Numbered from the stretch's first letter, positions 36,701-44,195 are shown. The stretch: DNA of 64,000 bases from Microcebus murinus (GCF_040939455.1 NC_134112.1:18378501-18442500); one strand, 5' to 3'. Notes: a model not told the origin generated them from the letters alone. Numbers and translations: made by a program.

Positions 36701-37823
36701 AGAACTACAACATCTGAGGTATGAATATCAAAGACATGTTAAAGTAAAGAAGCCAAAAATTAAAAGACTATGTAATGTATTTATATGAAATTCTAGAAAA
36801 GGTAAAACTATAGTGCAGAAAGATCAGTAGTTGCCTGGAGCTGTGTTTTGGGGAGGGTATTAACTACAGGACGGCACAAAGGAACTTGCTGGGGTGATGG
36901 AAATTTTCTGTATTATGATTGTGGTAGTGCTTACACATCTATATACGTTTGTCCATACTTAACAAACTTTACACATAAAATGGGTGAATTTTATTGCATA
37001 TAAATTATGCTTCAATATAGACGTTAAAAATATTAGAAACCACGAGACCAGCCTGAGCAAGAGAGAGAGAGGGAAAGAGAGAAAGTAAGAAAGAAACCAA
37101 TTCTGCCTGATTCCTTTCCTTTAATGACTTTCATGCAGGGTTACTTACTCTGTAGTGAGTAATATTGTCTCATTTAGCCTACTCATAGCAGCCACCCTAA
37201 ACCAGAAAGGGTTGAGGAAAACAAATTGGCTTAAAAGCCTCCTTTCCCTGACTTGGACTATGTTTTCATGCTAATCCAAGGCAATTTATGCTCAACAATA
37301 TGAAATTCATCAGGAATTTGATTAGCTTTACTTTAATTTGTCTCATTCCACTATAAATGGACTTTATGTTTGGATGGTGATATCATTTGTAAAATATTTA
37401 TATTTCATTTTGAAAGTGAATTTTTAAGTATATATTTATGAATGTATGTTGAGACTTTATTTTAGGATGTCTCATTATTTGGCTAAGTAGGACATAAAAA
37501 TGCTACATACTTAATTTTTTATCTCTAAATGTTGAACTTATGTTTTTTGAAATGCTTTATAAAATTTATTAAATAAATTAGTCTCTGAAAATCTAGGAGA
37601 TAGTTTATAATTTATGTCTCTCCTCTAAATATGAATACATTTTTATACATATATATGTGTATCTTTTTTTAGGCCTGGTTGCAGTATGCTTGAAATCTGG
37701 GATGTGGAAGACCCATCCAATGCAGCTAACCCTCCCTTATGTAGCATCTTGCTCAAGGATGCAAGGCCTTACTTCACCACAGTATTTCAGAATAGTATGT
37801 ACAGAGTATTGAAGGTTAACTGA
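314..37823 (+). CDS. DPY19L2: DPY19L2, C-terminal 271 residues (8 spliced exons, 5' part outside window)
   Basis: Join of 314-385, 3063-3109, 12914-12938, 19715-19834, 21088-21262, 25455-25554, 27089-27214 and 37673-37823. The total is 816 nt, one open frame, with TGA at 37821-37823. The DPY19 family are multipass membrane proteins; DPY19L1 and DPY19L3 are tryptophan C-mannosyltransferases of the ER. DPY19L2 is testis-specific, sits in the inner nuclear membrane facing the acrosome, and its loss causes globozoospermia in humans. Seen here: a hydrophobic segment in the first exon ([14 protein letters not shown]), more in exons four and five ([25 protein letters not shown]), then the lumenal domain with [34 protein letters not shown] and [19 protein letters not shown]. 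The ending YRVLKVN and segments such as [15 protein letters not shown] fit DPY19L2; DPY19L1 ends differently (YKVLEV-type). No stop or frameshift is seen, so the gene looks functional. The alternative is another DPY19L1/L2-type paralogue. Confidence 0.88.
573..830 (+). repeat. Diverged old interspersed repeat, family unassigned
   Basis: Reads like the common mammalian pattern 'ACTATGTACCAAGGACC ... ATTAAACAAGTAATCAATCAC ... AAAAGTACAATGA', as in the blocks near 15.0, 43.8 and 59.8 kb. Strongly diverged. Confidence 0.35.
2670..2840. mobile_element. Fold-back (palindromic) non-autonomous DNA element
   Basis: Core arms of 33 nt (2718-2750 and 2760-2792) are inverted copies with about 4 mismatches around a 9-nt loop (TTTAATAAA). 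Weaker inverted similarity continues outward (TGTGGCCTTCTGCATTC against the complement of GGGAATCAGGAGGGCCACA). This is the structure of a MITE-like element made of two long inverted halves. Family not named. Confidence 0.6.
3063..3109 (+). CDS. DPY19L2: DPY19L2 coding exon b (47 nt)
   Basis: Acceptor ...ttcacag, donor gtaatt. It encodes [15 protein letters not shown] plus two bases (AG) of an Arg codon completed by the next exon. It starts in phase 0 and ends with two bases of a codon. It matches the TVRDISYVL-type segment of DPY19L2. Confidence 0.85.
3910..4130 (+). mobile_element. L3/CR1-type LINE 3' relic
   Basis: Resembles the conserved CR1/L3 3' region: GGGGTATTTAATTGAATAA, AGAAGATTAAGGAGTACATG, CAACTGTCTTCATTTATTTG and TGTGGAAGAGGACATACTTA in order. 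Old and diverged. Confidence 0.6.
4290..4680 (-). mobile_element. Old L1-type 3' relic, antisense
   Basis: AT-rich block with phrases of old LINE 3' ends in antisense (CTTTTATCATAACAACCAGTG ... CATCCTTGTGCAAAG ... AGAATTGCTAGATCATAA). Family assignment is weak. Confidence 0.35.
5470..5680 (+). repeat. MIR SINE relic
   Basis: Sense MIR core phrases: TGGGCAAGTCACTTAACTCC, CCCCAGTTTCATCATCCATA, AAATGGGGATAATAACA, AAAGTGCTTAGAATTACTG. Confidence 0.75.
6718..6751. repeat. (GT)17 microsatellite inside L1
   Basis: Perfect GT tract after TATTCCA, at the L1 3'-end site whose antisense consensus reads CCATtGTGTATATG. Confidence 0.95.
7789..8116 (-). mobile_element. Alu SINE, lemur-type, antisense, with target-site duplication
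   Basis: Full dimeric Alu in antisense from poly(T) to CGGGCGTGGTGG-type 5' end, with an expanded AT-rich middle linker. Flanked by the 16-nt direct repeat TGAATACTGTATTTTT (7773-7788 and 8117-8132). It inserted into the antisense L1, so it is younger. The 176-codon open frame across it is an artefact. Confidence 0.95.
8635..9357 (-). mobile_element. Tigger1-type (pogo) DNA transposon, 3' part with transposase remnant
   Basis: Begins with the terminal repeat GCATACCTCGGAGATGTTGC and continues like the Tigger1 3' half. Complement frame 9022-9228 encodes a decayed C-terminal Tigger transposase ([37 protein letters not shown]). The 5' two-thirds of the element, including the DDE domain, is missing; antisense L1 sequence follows directly. 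Confidence 0.85.
9361..10330 (-). mobile_element. L1 fragment, antisense
   Basis: Antisense L1 phrases: TTATATAGTGACCTTCTTTG, GTGTGTCTTTAGAGGTGAAG, TTTAGTCCATTTACATTCAA, TAGCATTTCTTATAAAACAG. A different part of L1 from the copy before the Tigger element. Confidence 0.7.
10381..10473. repeat. 31-bp tandem repeat, 3 identical copies
   Basis: Units at 10381-10411, 10412-10442 and 10443-10473, each beginning TGCATTTTTTATC and ending CATATTTAGATT. No mismatch between units. Confidence 0.97.
10480..10990 (-). mobile_element. L1 ORF2 fragment, antisense
   Basis: Antisense RT-region phrases: CAAAGAACCAGCTTTTGATT, CATTTTATTAATTTCTACTT, CAGACTATATCCCATGCATG, TTTGAGTTTTGATCATTT. In an intact antisense L1 this segment would precede the 9361 block, so this is a separate copy or a rearrangement. 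Confidence 0.55.
11819..12515 (-). mobile_element. Tigger-family DNA transposon, internally deleted, antisense
   Basis: Left end CAGTGGTCCCCCTTATCTG preceded by TA; right end has ATCCACGAATAAGGGAGAAAG, roughly inverted. Internal complement resembles a Tigger transposase start region (ATGGCCCCAAAGTGTAAGAG on the minus strand near 12211-12192). Reading frame decayed. Exact subfamily not resolved. Confidence 0.7.
12914..12938 (+). CDS. DPY19L2: DPY19L2 micro-exon c (25 nt)
   Basis: Acceptor ttttattccag, donor gtaaag. It completes the split Arg codon and encodes KQLLEHGE. Exons b and c total 72 nt, so the frame returns to phase 0 for the next exon. It lies between introns of about 9.8 kb and 6.8 kb. 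Skipping it would shift the frame. Confidence 0.85.
13190..13560 (+). repeat. Old interspersed repeat relic, family unassigned
   Basis: Starts with CATTCA-type tandem (CATTCATTCAGTCAGTCATT), like the block near 59.77 kb, then diverges. The 72-codon open frame inside has no recognised match. Confidence 0.3.
13605..13893. mobile_element. MER2-type (Tigger-related) DNA element
   Basis: Contains the diagnostic GTTGAGCATCCCTAATGTGA, AATCCAAAATGCTCCAAAAA and inverted ends (TTCCTTATTCAAAATGCTTT against AGATTTTGGATTAGGAATG). Confidence 0.75.
14463..14712 (+). repeat. MIR SINE
   Basis: Near full-length sense MIR: TGTGTGCAAGGCATTG, CCTTACAACAACCTTTTGAG, GGTAGGTACTATAATTATTT, AAGATGAAGAAACTC, GAGCCCAGGCAGTTAAGCTG. 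Confidence 0.85.
15000..15420 (+). repeat. Diverged old interspersed repeat, family unassigned
   Basis: Phrases shared with the common mammalian repeat seen near 59.8 kb: ATATAGTGGGGGAAGATTAA, GCATGTGCAAAGATGGCATA, GGAGGCTTTGTACACAAGAA, GGGCTTCATTCTGGACTTTA. The 130-codon minus-strand open frame here is accidental. Confidence 0.45.
16575..16800 (+). repeat. MIR SINE
   Basis: Sense MIR: AAAGACACAGACTCAGGAGC, CTTGGCTAAATTGCTTAATG, CAGTGCCTATTTCATATGG, AGGGATTAAATGAATTACAC. Confidence 0.8.
16801..17590. other. Intronic stretch without recognised feature
   Basis: No gene or clear repeat seen, apart from an A-rich CAAA-type simple tract near 17366-17392. Confidence 0.5.
17600..18010 (+). mobile_element. 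L3/CR1-type LINE 3' relic
   Basis: Ordered CR1/L3 3' phrases: ATGCCACATTTTAAGAAAAT, GTCCAGAGAAGGGAAACCAG, GAATATTTAGCCTAAAAATA, GTGGAAGTGACAGAAACATA, TTTGAGGAAAGATTTTC. Highly diverged. Confidence 0.65.
18300..18870 (-). mobile_element. Old L1-type 3' relic, antisense
   Basis: Antisense old-LINE phrases: TTTTTCATGCCATTAAATAA, TTATTAATGGCTATATACCA, TCTTAAGTAAATTCCTAGAA. Includes a T18 run near 18339-18356. Confidence 0.45.
19200..19590 (+). mobile_element. L2 LINE 3' end, sense
   Basis: Ordered L2 3' phrases: CTTGCTTAAATGTCACCTAT, CACTTATCACTTTCTAATAT, TGTCTGTCTCTCCTTACTGA, TCTCACAAGGGCAGACATTG, then GTTGAATGAATGAATAAATG. It lies just before exon d. Confidence 0.8.
19715..19834 (+). CDS. DPY19L2: DPY19L2 coding exon d (120 nt)
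   Basis: Acceptor ttttatag, donor gtaagg; phase 0 to 0, 40 residues. It encodes [16 protein letters not shown], then [16 protein letters not shown] and CSRR. This is the highly conserved [11 protein letters not shown] segment, with two hydrophobic stretches that are probably the last transmembrane helices. Confidence 0.92.
20480..20788 (-). mobile_element. hAT-like non-autonomous DNA transposon with 8-bp target duplication
   Basis: Right end GGTTGGGGACTGCTG is the inverted form of a hAT-like terminus. Internal CCTCACAGCAGGAGGCAAGT and GGTCCCTGATGTCAAAAAGG fit a widespread mammalian hAT repeat. Flanks TTCTAGGA (20472-20479) and TTTTAGGA (20789-20796) form an 8-bp duplication with one mismatch. 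The left terminus is decayed. The open frames here are accidental. Confidence 0.65.
21088..21262 (+). CDS. DPY19L2: DPY19L2 coding exon e (175 nt)
   Basis: Acceptor atttcag, donor gtatgt; 58 codons plus one base. It encodes [17 protein letters not shown], a short hydrophobic stretch, then [17 protein letters not shown] and WIRYNTRP. This crosses from the last membrane segment into the lumenal C-terminal domain. A CA-rich simple repeat begins about 30 nt after the donor. Confidence 0.92.
21290..21400. repeat. CA/TA-rich simple repeat
   Basis: ACACACACACACTC, then ATATA- and TGTG-rich DNA, starting about 30 nt after the exon e donor. Confidence 0.8.
21430..22820. other. Intronic stretch without recognised feature
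   Basis: AT-rich. Small open frames at 21577-21897 and 22275-22562 have no recognisable protein match. No clear repeat assignment. Confidence 0.5.
22985..23172 (-). mobile_element. MER5A-type hAT-Charlie element, antisense
   Basis: Complement of the MER5A pattern: CACTGTTGACACAGGG, GCATTGCAGGATATTCCTGG, TGACAATCAAAAATGTCTCC, TCCCCTGGGGAGCAAACTCA, CCTGGTTGAGAACTTCTG. Confidence 0.85.
23418..24178 (-). mobile_element. Lemur-lineage L1 3' end, antisense (copy A, about 760 bp)
   Basis: T-rich start, then AGCGTATTATGGGGGTACAA, C-rich 3'UTR segments, GTGTTGATCCTTTAATACCA, GGTGCTTGTTTTTCCATTCT, AGTATTCCATGGCATACCAT, then ORF2 3' end in antisense to CATTTCCCTGATGACTAGAG. 5' truncated. Same lineage as the copies at 26.0 and 28.7 kb. 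Confidence 0.88.
24690..24905 (+). repeat. MIR SINE relic
   Basis: Sense MIR: AGTCTTGGACAAGCCACTTT, ATCTACAAAATAAGAACAG, TTGTTGTGCAAATTAAG, GAGCACAGTTTCTAGCACC. Confidence 0.65.
24949..25348. mobile_element. Non-autonomous piggyBac-like DNA transposon (400 bp, TTAA-flanked)
   Basis: Exactly flanked by TTAA (24945-24948 and 25349-25352), the piggyBac target duplication. Ends are inverted repeats: CCACTTCAGTA at the left against CCACTTCGGTA read inward from the right, 10 of 11 matching. Inside the left end are two copies of a 45-nt unit (24995-25039 and 25040-about 25083; GTGCACAGCC ... TTTAGCCAAC), with a weaker third copy before them. No transposase frame, so it would need enzyme in trans. 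It sits in the intron 106 nt before DPY19L2 exon f. piggyBac relatives with recent activity are known in mouse lemur. Confidence 0.85.
25455..25554 (+). CDS. DPY19L2: DPY19L2 coding exon f (100 nt)
   Basis: Acceptor gttttttag. The donor is the poor match gttggc after TTGAG. It encodes [17 protein letters not shown], then [16 protein letters not shown]; the first and last codons are split. [10 protein letters not shown] and NHPHYED are family hallmarks. The piggyBac-like element ends 106 nt upstream. Confidence 0.93.
25631..25654. repeat. (AC)12 microsatellite
   Basis: Perfect AC tract 76 nt after the exon f donor. Confidence 0.95.
26025..26249 (-). mobile_element. Lemur-lineage L1 3' end, antisense (copy B, 225 bp)
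   Basis: T-rich start, AGCATATTATGGGGGTACAA, then C-rich 3'UTR to CACTTAGGTG. Strongly 5' truncated. Flanked by the direct repeat TGAGATTTTC at 26015-26024 and 26250-26259. Confidence 0.92.
27089..27214 (+). CDS. DPY19L2: DPY19L2 coding exon g (126 nt)
   Basis: Acceptor atttaaag, donor gtgagt. It encodes (R)[18 protein letters not shown], then [20 protein letters not shown], with the last Lys codon split (AA|G). It is part of the lumenal domain. The split codons agree with both neighbouring exons. Confidence 0.93.
27840..28668 (+). mobile_element. Old L1, ORF1-region fragment, sense
   Basis: Sense L1M phrases: ATTAAAAGAAACATAGTATC, AATCTCAATGGAGAAATAGA, AATTCTAGAGCTAAAAAGCC, CATATCATAGTCAAACTGGT, GGAAATCAACAGACATAGG. 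It continues after the inserted copy C at 29091. No intact ORF. Confidence 0.7.
28684..29075 (-). mobile_element. Lemur-lineage L1 3' end, antisense (copy C, 392 bp)
   Basis: T-rich start, GGCATATTATGGGGGTACAG, C-rich 3'UTR, GTGCTTGTTTTTCCATTCTT, AATAGTACTCCATGG. Direct repeats TGAACTTGTCTTTTT (28669-28683) and TGAAGTTGTCTTTTT (29076-29090) flank it, one mismatch. It is inserted in an old sense L1. Confidence 0.92.
29091..33300 (+). mobile_element. Nested old L1 fragments, sense
   Basis: Several sense L1 pieces: ORF1 end (AACAGACCTATACTTCAAGA), a 3' end at about 29640-30090 (TGTGTTCTCACTCATATGTG, GGTTAATGGGTACAAAATTA), another 3' end at 30100-30560 (GATCCAACAATTGTACTCCT, GTGGTTGCTAGGGGTTAAGG), then ORF2 from about 30660 (ACAGAGATTGGCAGACTGAA, GCTGCCTATAAGAGATGCAT, ACAATTCCAATCAGTATCCC). 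Frames are broken throughout. Confidence 0.75.
33301..37020 (+). mobile_element. Further old L1 fragments, sense
   Basis: A second ORF1-like part (33860-34160: GTTAGAATTATCAGACAAGA, GATGAACTTGAAGATGTAGC), ORF2 part (34440-36160: GAACAACTTTACTCCACAAA, ATGAATCTTAAAATAATTCT) and a 3' end (36380-37020: TACAACCCAGCAATTCCATT, TAGTTGCCTGGAGCTGTGTT). About 33.36-33.85 kb is unassigned. The fill ends about 650 nt before the last exon. Confidence 0.65.
37026..37096 (+). repeat. Short Alu/FLAM-like scrap with GA-rich tail
   Basis: CACGAGACCAGCCTGAGCAA followed by a GAGAGA/GAAA tract; resembles a piece of an Alu left arm. Confidence 0.4.
37673..37823 (+). CDS. DPY19L2: DPY19L2 last coding exon h, with stop
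   Basis: Acceptor atctttttttag. It encodes [49 protein letters not shown] and TGA. The C-terminus YRVLKVN fits DPY19L2. The exon runs on into the 3' untranslated region. Confidence 0.93.
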
Positions 37824-37896
37824 GATTGAGACTATCAGTTACACTGTGGTACAGTGAAATGTGTCAAAAACAATCACTTTTTGCTTTGTTTGCATT

Positions 37897-37902
37897 AATA
37901 AA
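37897..37902 (+). terminator. Candidate poly(A) signal 1 of DPY19L2
   Basis: AATAAA 74 nt after the stop codon, in TTAATAAAAATC. It would give a very short 3' UTR. Confidence 0.4.
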
Positions 37903-38093
37903 AATCATAGGCTTTAATAAGGGATGCTTAAATATAAGAAAATAAAAGTGATTTAAAGTTTTTCCAGTTATTAAAGATAGATAACTTGTTTTTCATTGAA
38001 ATACCAGCCTTATAAAGCTTATTCCATACTGCATAAACAAATGCCCATCTTAGAATTTTAAAGAAAAATGTATGTAAAAGAACAGTGCATTTT

Positions 38094-38099
38094 AATAAA
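38094..38099 (+). terminator. Candidate poly(A) signal 2 of DPY19L2
   Basis: AATAAA about 270 nt after the stop, followed within 25 nt by GT/T-rich DNA (gggtaagttttttttt), the usual downstream context for cleavage. Confidence 0.45.
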
Positions 38100-38115
38100 T
38101 CAGGGTAAGTTTTTT

Positions 38116-39050
38116 TTTAATCCAGCTAGGTGCATTGCTTTAGATTTCCTCTAGTATCAGGGTGTACCAGCTCAAACTCTTTACACCACTCAGAGTAGGA
38201 TAACTTAGGCTATGAAATAATACTTTAAGATCTTGATACTGGTCACAACCTCTTTACCTCCTTGAGGAAATTTGTAACCATGTGTCTATTAAGGTGTTTT
38301 TTTTCTTATCTAGCCCATAAGAAAGATATTTAATAGCTTTGATAACTTTTTCTTATTCAATTTAAAGTATTTCTAAAAACATCTTGTTTTATAATTTTTT
38401 AAGTCTCTTGAAATGTATTTATACAACCAAATAAGTATATCACACTGATTAGTTCTCAATCTAAGTTAAATAGGGTATTGATCTGCATTTGGAATCCAGT
38501 GGTTTTTTTTTTTTTAATATCCAGGTAAAATTAAAATTGCTATGGTATACAACCAAATCTGTGGGTTAAACACAATCAGAAAAGAAAATCCAGTTAAATT
38601 TATCAAATGATATTTTCAGATCCTAGATCTTAAATGAAGCAAAAGCCTTTTCATCTTGATGGCCCTGTAGCTTATTAGACATAGTCCTTATGTCTAGTCA
38701 CCATCTTTTGTAATAACGTATTTTTAAGTCCTTATTTGTTTTTGGTTTTAGATGAGGAAGGTAATGTTTTATAAATCTTCTCTTTCAATACAATCTTCTA
38801 AACAATAATGCTTTGAAAAGTGGTAAAAAATTTTCTTGAAGATATTATTGCTAAGTGCAAAGATAAACAATTTTTTCTCTGTTTGATAAATATTAAATAT
38901 GCAAGATCTATAATATTTTAATGTGCATCTACTTTAAAGTAGTCATCTTGGAGTTTTTATAATTCCCTTAAATTTTTGGCCCTTTATACTTGAGATAACA
39001 AAGTGACTTAATTCCAGAGATTAGTTCACTTATAGTAGGTAGACAATTAT
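38116..39050. other. AT-rich gene-distal sequence, no recognised feature
   Basis: No repeat or coding signal recognised. It may be part of a longer DPY19L2 3' UTR. Confidence 0.4.
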
Positions 39051-39581
39051 ATACAGAAAAACCAATGAAATTATTTTTCAAGTTTTGTAAATATTTTATT
39101 ATAGTATACAAAACTAAGAAAGCATGCCACATTTTATTTATTTTAGCATATTCAAATAATTTGTTTTGCTGTAAGTGTGGAGTAAAGAAGGTAAGGGCAA
39201 AGAAAGAAAATAAGTATAACACCTAATATCCATAAAAATTAAAATAACACATTTTAGGTGACATTTTCACAGGAAATATTTTAAAGAAGTTGGTAGAGTT
39301 TTTTTTTTTTTTTAAAGTAGCACTCTATTGGTTATGTGGATTTCTGTATAGGAGAACCAATAAAATTATTTTCAACTTTTATGGTTGTAAATTATTTTGA
39401 TGCCATATACAAAACAGCTAAGAAAGCAAATACCACATTTTATTTATTTTAGCATTTCCAAATAATTGTTTCAGCATAAGCGTGGGGCAAATATAGAAAA
39501 GAGACATAACATCTAATGTTGATAAACTTAACACTTTTCAGATAATGGTTCATAGGAAACATTTTAAAGAAGTTGGCAGAA
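39051..39581. repeat. Old tandem duplication, two diverged copies of about 245 bp
   Basis: Copy 1 is 39051-39298 and copy 2 is 39343-39581. Shared in order: ATACAG/TGTATAG then ACCAAT(G/A)AAATTATTTT, ATATACAAAAC, CTAAGAAAGCA, CCACATTTTATTTATTTTAG, ACATAACA(C)CTAAT-like, and CAGGAAATATTTTAAAGAAG against TAGGAAACATTTTAAAGAAG. A T15 run separates them. Confidence 0.85.
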
Positions 39582-39855
39582 TTCAAAAAGGGGATGAGCT
39601 GTATTAACTAATAAAATGTGCCTTACACATGTTTTCAGATGGATTTATGTTATTTTCACATGCTATGTATGTTAAATAATTTAAAAGCCATTGAAGATCC
39701 TCTGTGTGTTTTCTGTCTTTTCATATCTTTTACCAAGCATACATTTGAAATTGAAATAGTTTTAACATGAAGGGAGAAATCGTAGGTTGCCAGGTTTAAT
39801 AGCCATGTTTACATTGGCAGTGATTTTTCTTACCCATTTTCAAATGGTTCTGTCT

Positions 39856-40165
39856 CACACAGAAGGCAGTGTACTGTGATGGAAATAATGTGGGCTTTGT
39901 AATGAGATGAATCTAAGTTTGATTCCTGGTTCTTCCATACTAGGTATACCTACTATCGATTCAAAAAATATTTATGGTGCACTTACAGTGTATCAGGCAT
40001 AGTACTTAAGTTTAGTCATGTTATTTAACTCTATGAGCTTCAATTTCTTACCTTGGAAATCAAAACTCACAATACCTACTTGACAGGATCATTATGAGTA
40101 TTAGTGAAATAATATGTCAAAGTGCTTGGCACATATAGGCACTCAACAAACATTAAGTTCTTCTC
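39856..40165 (+). repeat. MIR SINE with internal insertion
   Basis: Sense MIR: AGGCAGTGTACTGTGATGGA, GATTCCTGGTTCTTCCATAC, then TTAGTCATGTTATTTAACTC, AGTGCTTGGCACATATAGG. The extra segment of about 70 nt in the middle is not MIR. Confidence 0.7.
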
Positions 40166-40639
40166 CTTCCTCTCCCCCATTCCACTAGATAACCATTTCA
40201 GTAATATTATGTTACAGGGTGAAGTTAGCTAATTTGAGAATTCCAAATAGTCCTTCCTTTATTTGGTGTCAACAAATAAGAATACTGGACAACAGCTTAC
40301 GTTTATATAAATTATTCTATTGGCTTCTAGCCAGCATATAGTTTCCTGTGATTATATTTTTGCACATGGATCTGAAACCATGGCAAGACATGAGTGGCAC
40401 ACAAGCTGCAGCCACCCCTCCTGTCATCAGTTGTCAGAGGCTAATGCAGAGCTGCAGTAAATATGTGTGTCCTACCCTTTTGCAGCTTATTGACAATACA
40501 TTCACAACAGTTGAATATTTTTAATTTTAATAATAAAATCATATGTTTATATTTTACATGTTTCTATTATACAAGCAATAGGAATTCATTATAGAAAACT
40601 AGTTTTGGAAACAGGAAATTTGAAAGAAAATATTCACAG

Positions 40640-41180
40640 ACACTATTAACATTTCATTGTTTTCTTCCAAACTTTCTCTTAGCCATATATTTTTTGCTTA
40701 TTTTCTTGTTTTAACATAGCTTTAAGCCATTTTATGTTTTATTCTTCACATAATAAATATGGAAATATATTGTTATAGACAACTTTAGAGGCTATGTAAC
40801 ATCCTATTTTGTGTATCTTAACCACTGTTAAGCTATTTTCATTTTTGCTATTATGTGTATGTATATATAGAACACTATAATTCATATCTTAGTACATTAA
40901 AATTTTTTCTGATTTCAAAATTATTTCCATAGGATAGATTTCATAAAGTTAAATATCATTAAAAGAATATAGATGCCCTGAAAGCCTTCAACGTAGTTTA
41001 CCTCAAATAACCTTTGCAAAAGGATAAAATGCACCACCAAAAGTTGGTTGTGTGTGTGTGACAATCCTAATTTTACAACACTCTCACGTTGGTTAGCCTT
41101 ATTAAAAATACTTTTTGCTACTTGTGAGGTTCAAAATATTATTTTTATTCTAATTTGCATTATTCCATGTCTAGTAAAAA
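40640..41180 (-). mobile_element. Old L1-type 3' relic, antisense
   Basis: AT-rich block with old-LINE antisense phrases (ATTATGTGTATGTATATATA, TCTTAGTACATTAAAATTTT, TTTCCATAGGATAGATTTCA). Assignment tentative. Confidence 0.4.
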
Positions 41181-41359
41181 CTCACTATGTTCTTTAGAAT
41201 GTTACTTCTCTGGAGTTCTGTATGTGTTTCTATTCTTTGATTAATCCATCGAGTCTCCTCATAAGTGGTGAGGATAGATATCAGGGAGAAGAAAAATCTC
41301 TTTGAAAATAATTTTAACTATGAGAAATATAAGGAAATTTTCAAAAGAGCAAGTAGGTA

Positions 41360-42480
<1,121 letters not shown>

Positions 42481-43362
42481 TTATACTTTTCAAAGTATGG
42501 CTTTACCACATCTGTTTCTTAAAACCACATTCTGTTTAAGTAGCTCTGGGTGCTTAAACAGCATCAAGAGTTGTTCCGATGACTGAGATCCAGCTATTCA
42601 AACAAATTTTCAGATTGTAAATTGTATTGAGTTTCCATTTGTACAATATATTATTTTGTTTTTTTCAAATAGCAGTTGCTGTGGCTGTGCCTTTACTGAA
42701 CAGAACAAACTAGAAAGAGTAATTTGATTATTTTGTATGTTGTTTTCTTATTTAAATTTTTGTCTATGAAAGTAATTCATGTGAATTAAGGAAAAGTTGG
42801 AAAATCCAGGATAATATATGAACTTTCAGGAGTAGTACACCCTCTTAAAAATTTTTCATATTGTGGTTTTTAGGACTTTGAAAAAAGATATTCATAGAAA
42901 TTACATTGCAATTCACAGCAGTTACTTGATTTTTTTGTATAAATCAAGATGTGCAATATTATGGGGTTTCTTCATGGCCTTAAAATAGCCTTCATATGAT
43001 GAGAATTCTGTTTTTGCAACCCAGCTCATCAGTGTTTTTGATGGCCCTTGTATTTCATCTCTTCCTGTGGTTAACTACAAAGATTAGAAAAAATACAAAA
43101 ATGTACCTACTTAGCACATGATCCAAAAGGGATTTTTTTCTCAAAAAATATCTCTAACATAGGTTTTGGTAACATTCAGTAGGAAAAACATTGCTTTCCT
43201 TTGAAATGAAATCAAATCAAGTTTTAATATTTGATATTTGATACCACTTTGTGTACCCTGCAACTTTTAAAGTCTTTTTTTGTTGTATTCAACATATACT
43301 GTCTGCAAACTGTATGGATACAATGGATACAATATGCAAGAGTCTGTCCATGTACTCTTTTT

Positions 43363-43668
43363 AAAAAAAAAAAAAAAAAAAAAGACAAGGTCTCACTCTG
43401 TTGCTCAGGCTGCAGTGTGGTGGCACAATCATAGCTCACTATAATCTCCAATTCTGGGCTGAAGGAATCCTCCTGCCTTAGCCTCCCAAGTAGCTGGGAC
43501 TACAGGGACATGTTACCATACCCTGCTAATATTTTATTTTGTAGAGACATAGGGTCTTGCTATGTTGCCCAGGCTGGTCTGAAACTCCTGGCCTCAAGTG
43601 AGGCCTCAGCTTCTCACCTCAGCTTCCCAAAGCACTGAGATTACAGGTGTAAGCCACCATGCCTAGCC
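43363..43668 (-). mobile_element. Old Alu (AluJ-like), antisense
   Basis: Antisense dimer: GACAAGGTCTCACTCTGTTG ... CTAATATTTTATTTTGTAG ... AGCCACCATGCCTAGCC. Lacks the lemur linker and is more diverged. Flanks CCATGTACTCTTT and CCACATACTCTTT look like an aged duplication. An A21 run (43363-43383) stands where a T run is expected. Confidence 0.88.
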
Positions 43669-43789
43669 ACATACTCTTTAAAGGTACTCTCTATTCTCAA
43701 ATATTCACTAGCTTAGAAGCTAGTGGGTGATAATCACTTTGTAATCTGTGCTGGGCACACCAGGACACTTGAGCAGACCATTTCATCTC

Positions 43790-44195
43790 AGATTGTTTAG
43801 AGGCTACTGGATTTGTATCTTAAAGAGAAGGTAGGAAGTAACCAAGGATAATAAATGAGAGGCGTCATTCCAGGAACCGAGAATGGCATGTGCAACAACA
43901 AAGGACAATTAAGGCATATAGTACTGTCGAGGAACAGTGTTTTGGTTCAATGGAAGCATGTGTACATTGAATAACATACCATCAGCTGGAGAGACAGAAG
44001 CAGGTCAAGTGGGCAGCAGAGGTGAAAGGAAAATTTGGGCTCTGGAGTGCTAGGACAGTATAAGCCCTTACTCTCTAGTCAGCTCTCAGGATCTGCTCTT
44101 TATCTGTACATTGGCATAATACCTACCTGACAGAATTATTAAGATCAAACATGACATTCCTTGTGGAAAGGCATTAAGTGCAATATGTGTGATTC
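43790..44195 (+). repeat. Old unassigned repeat followed by MIR relic
   Basis: Phrases CATTCCAGGAACCGAGAATG, GCATGTGCAACAACAAAGGA, GGAACAGTGTTTTGGTTCAA resemble the blocks at 15.0 and 59.8 kb. From about 44040, MIR-like TATCTGTACATTGGCATAAT and ATTAAGATCAAACATGAC follow. Confidence 0.4.

Larger units (their letters stand above)
37824..38115 (+). other. DPY19L2: DPY19L2 3' UTR (end uncertain)
   Basis: Unique AT-rich sequence after the stop, with AATAAA at 37897-37902 and again at 38094-38099. Either could direct 3' end formation; which is used cannot be told without transcripts. The region continues AT-rich and repeat-poor to 39.0 kb, so a longer UTR is possible. Confidence 0.5.
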
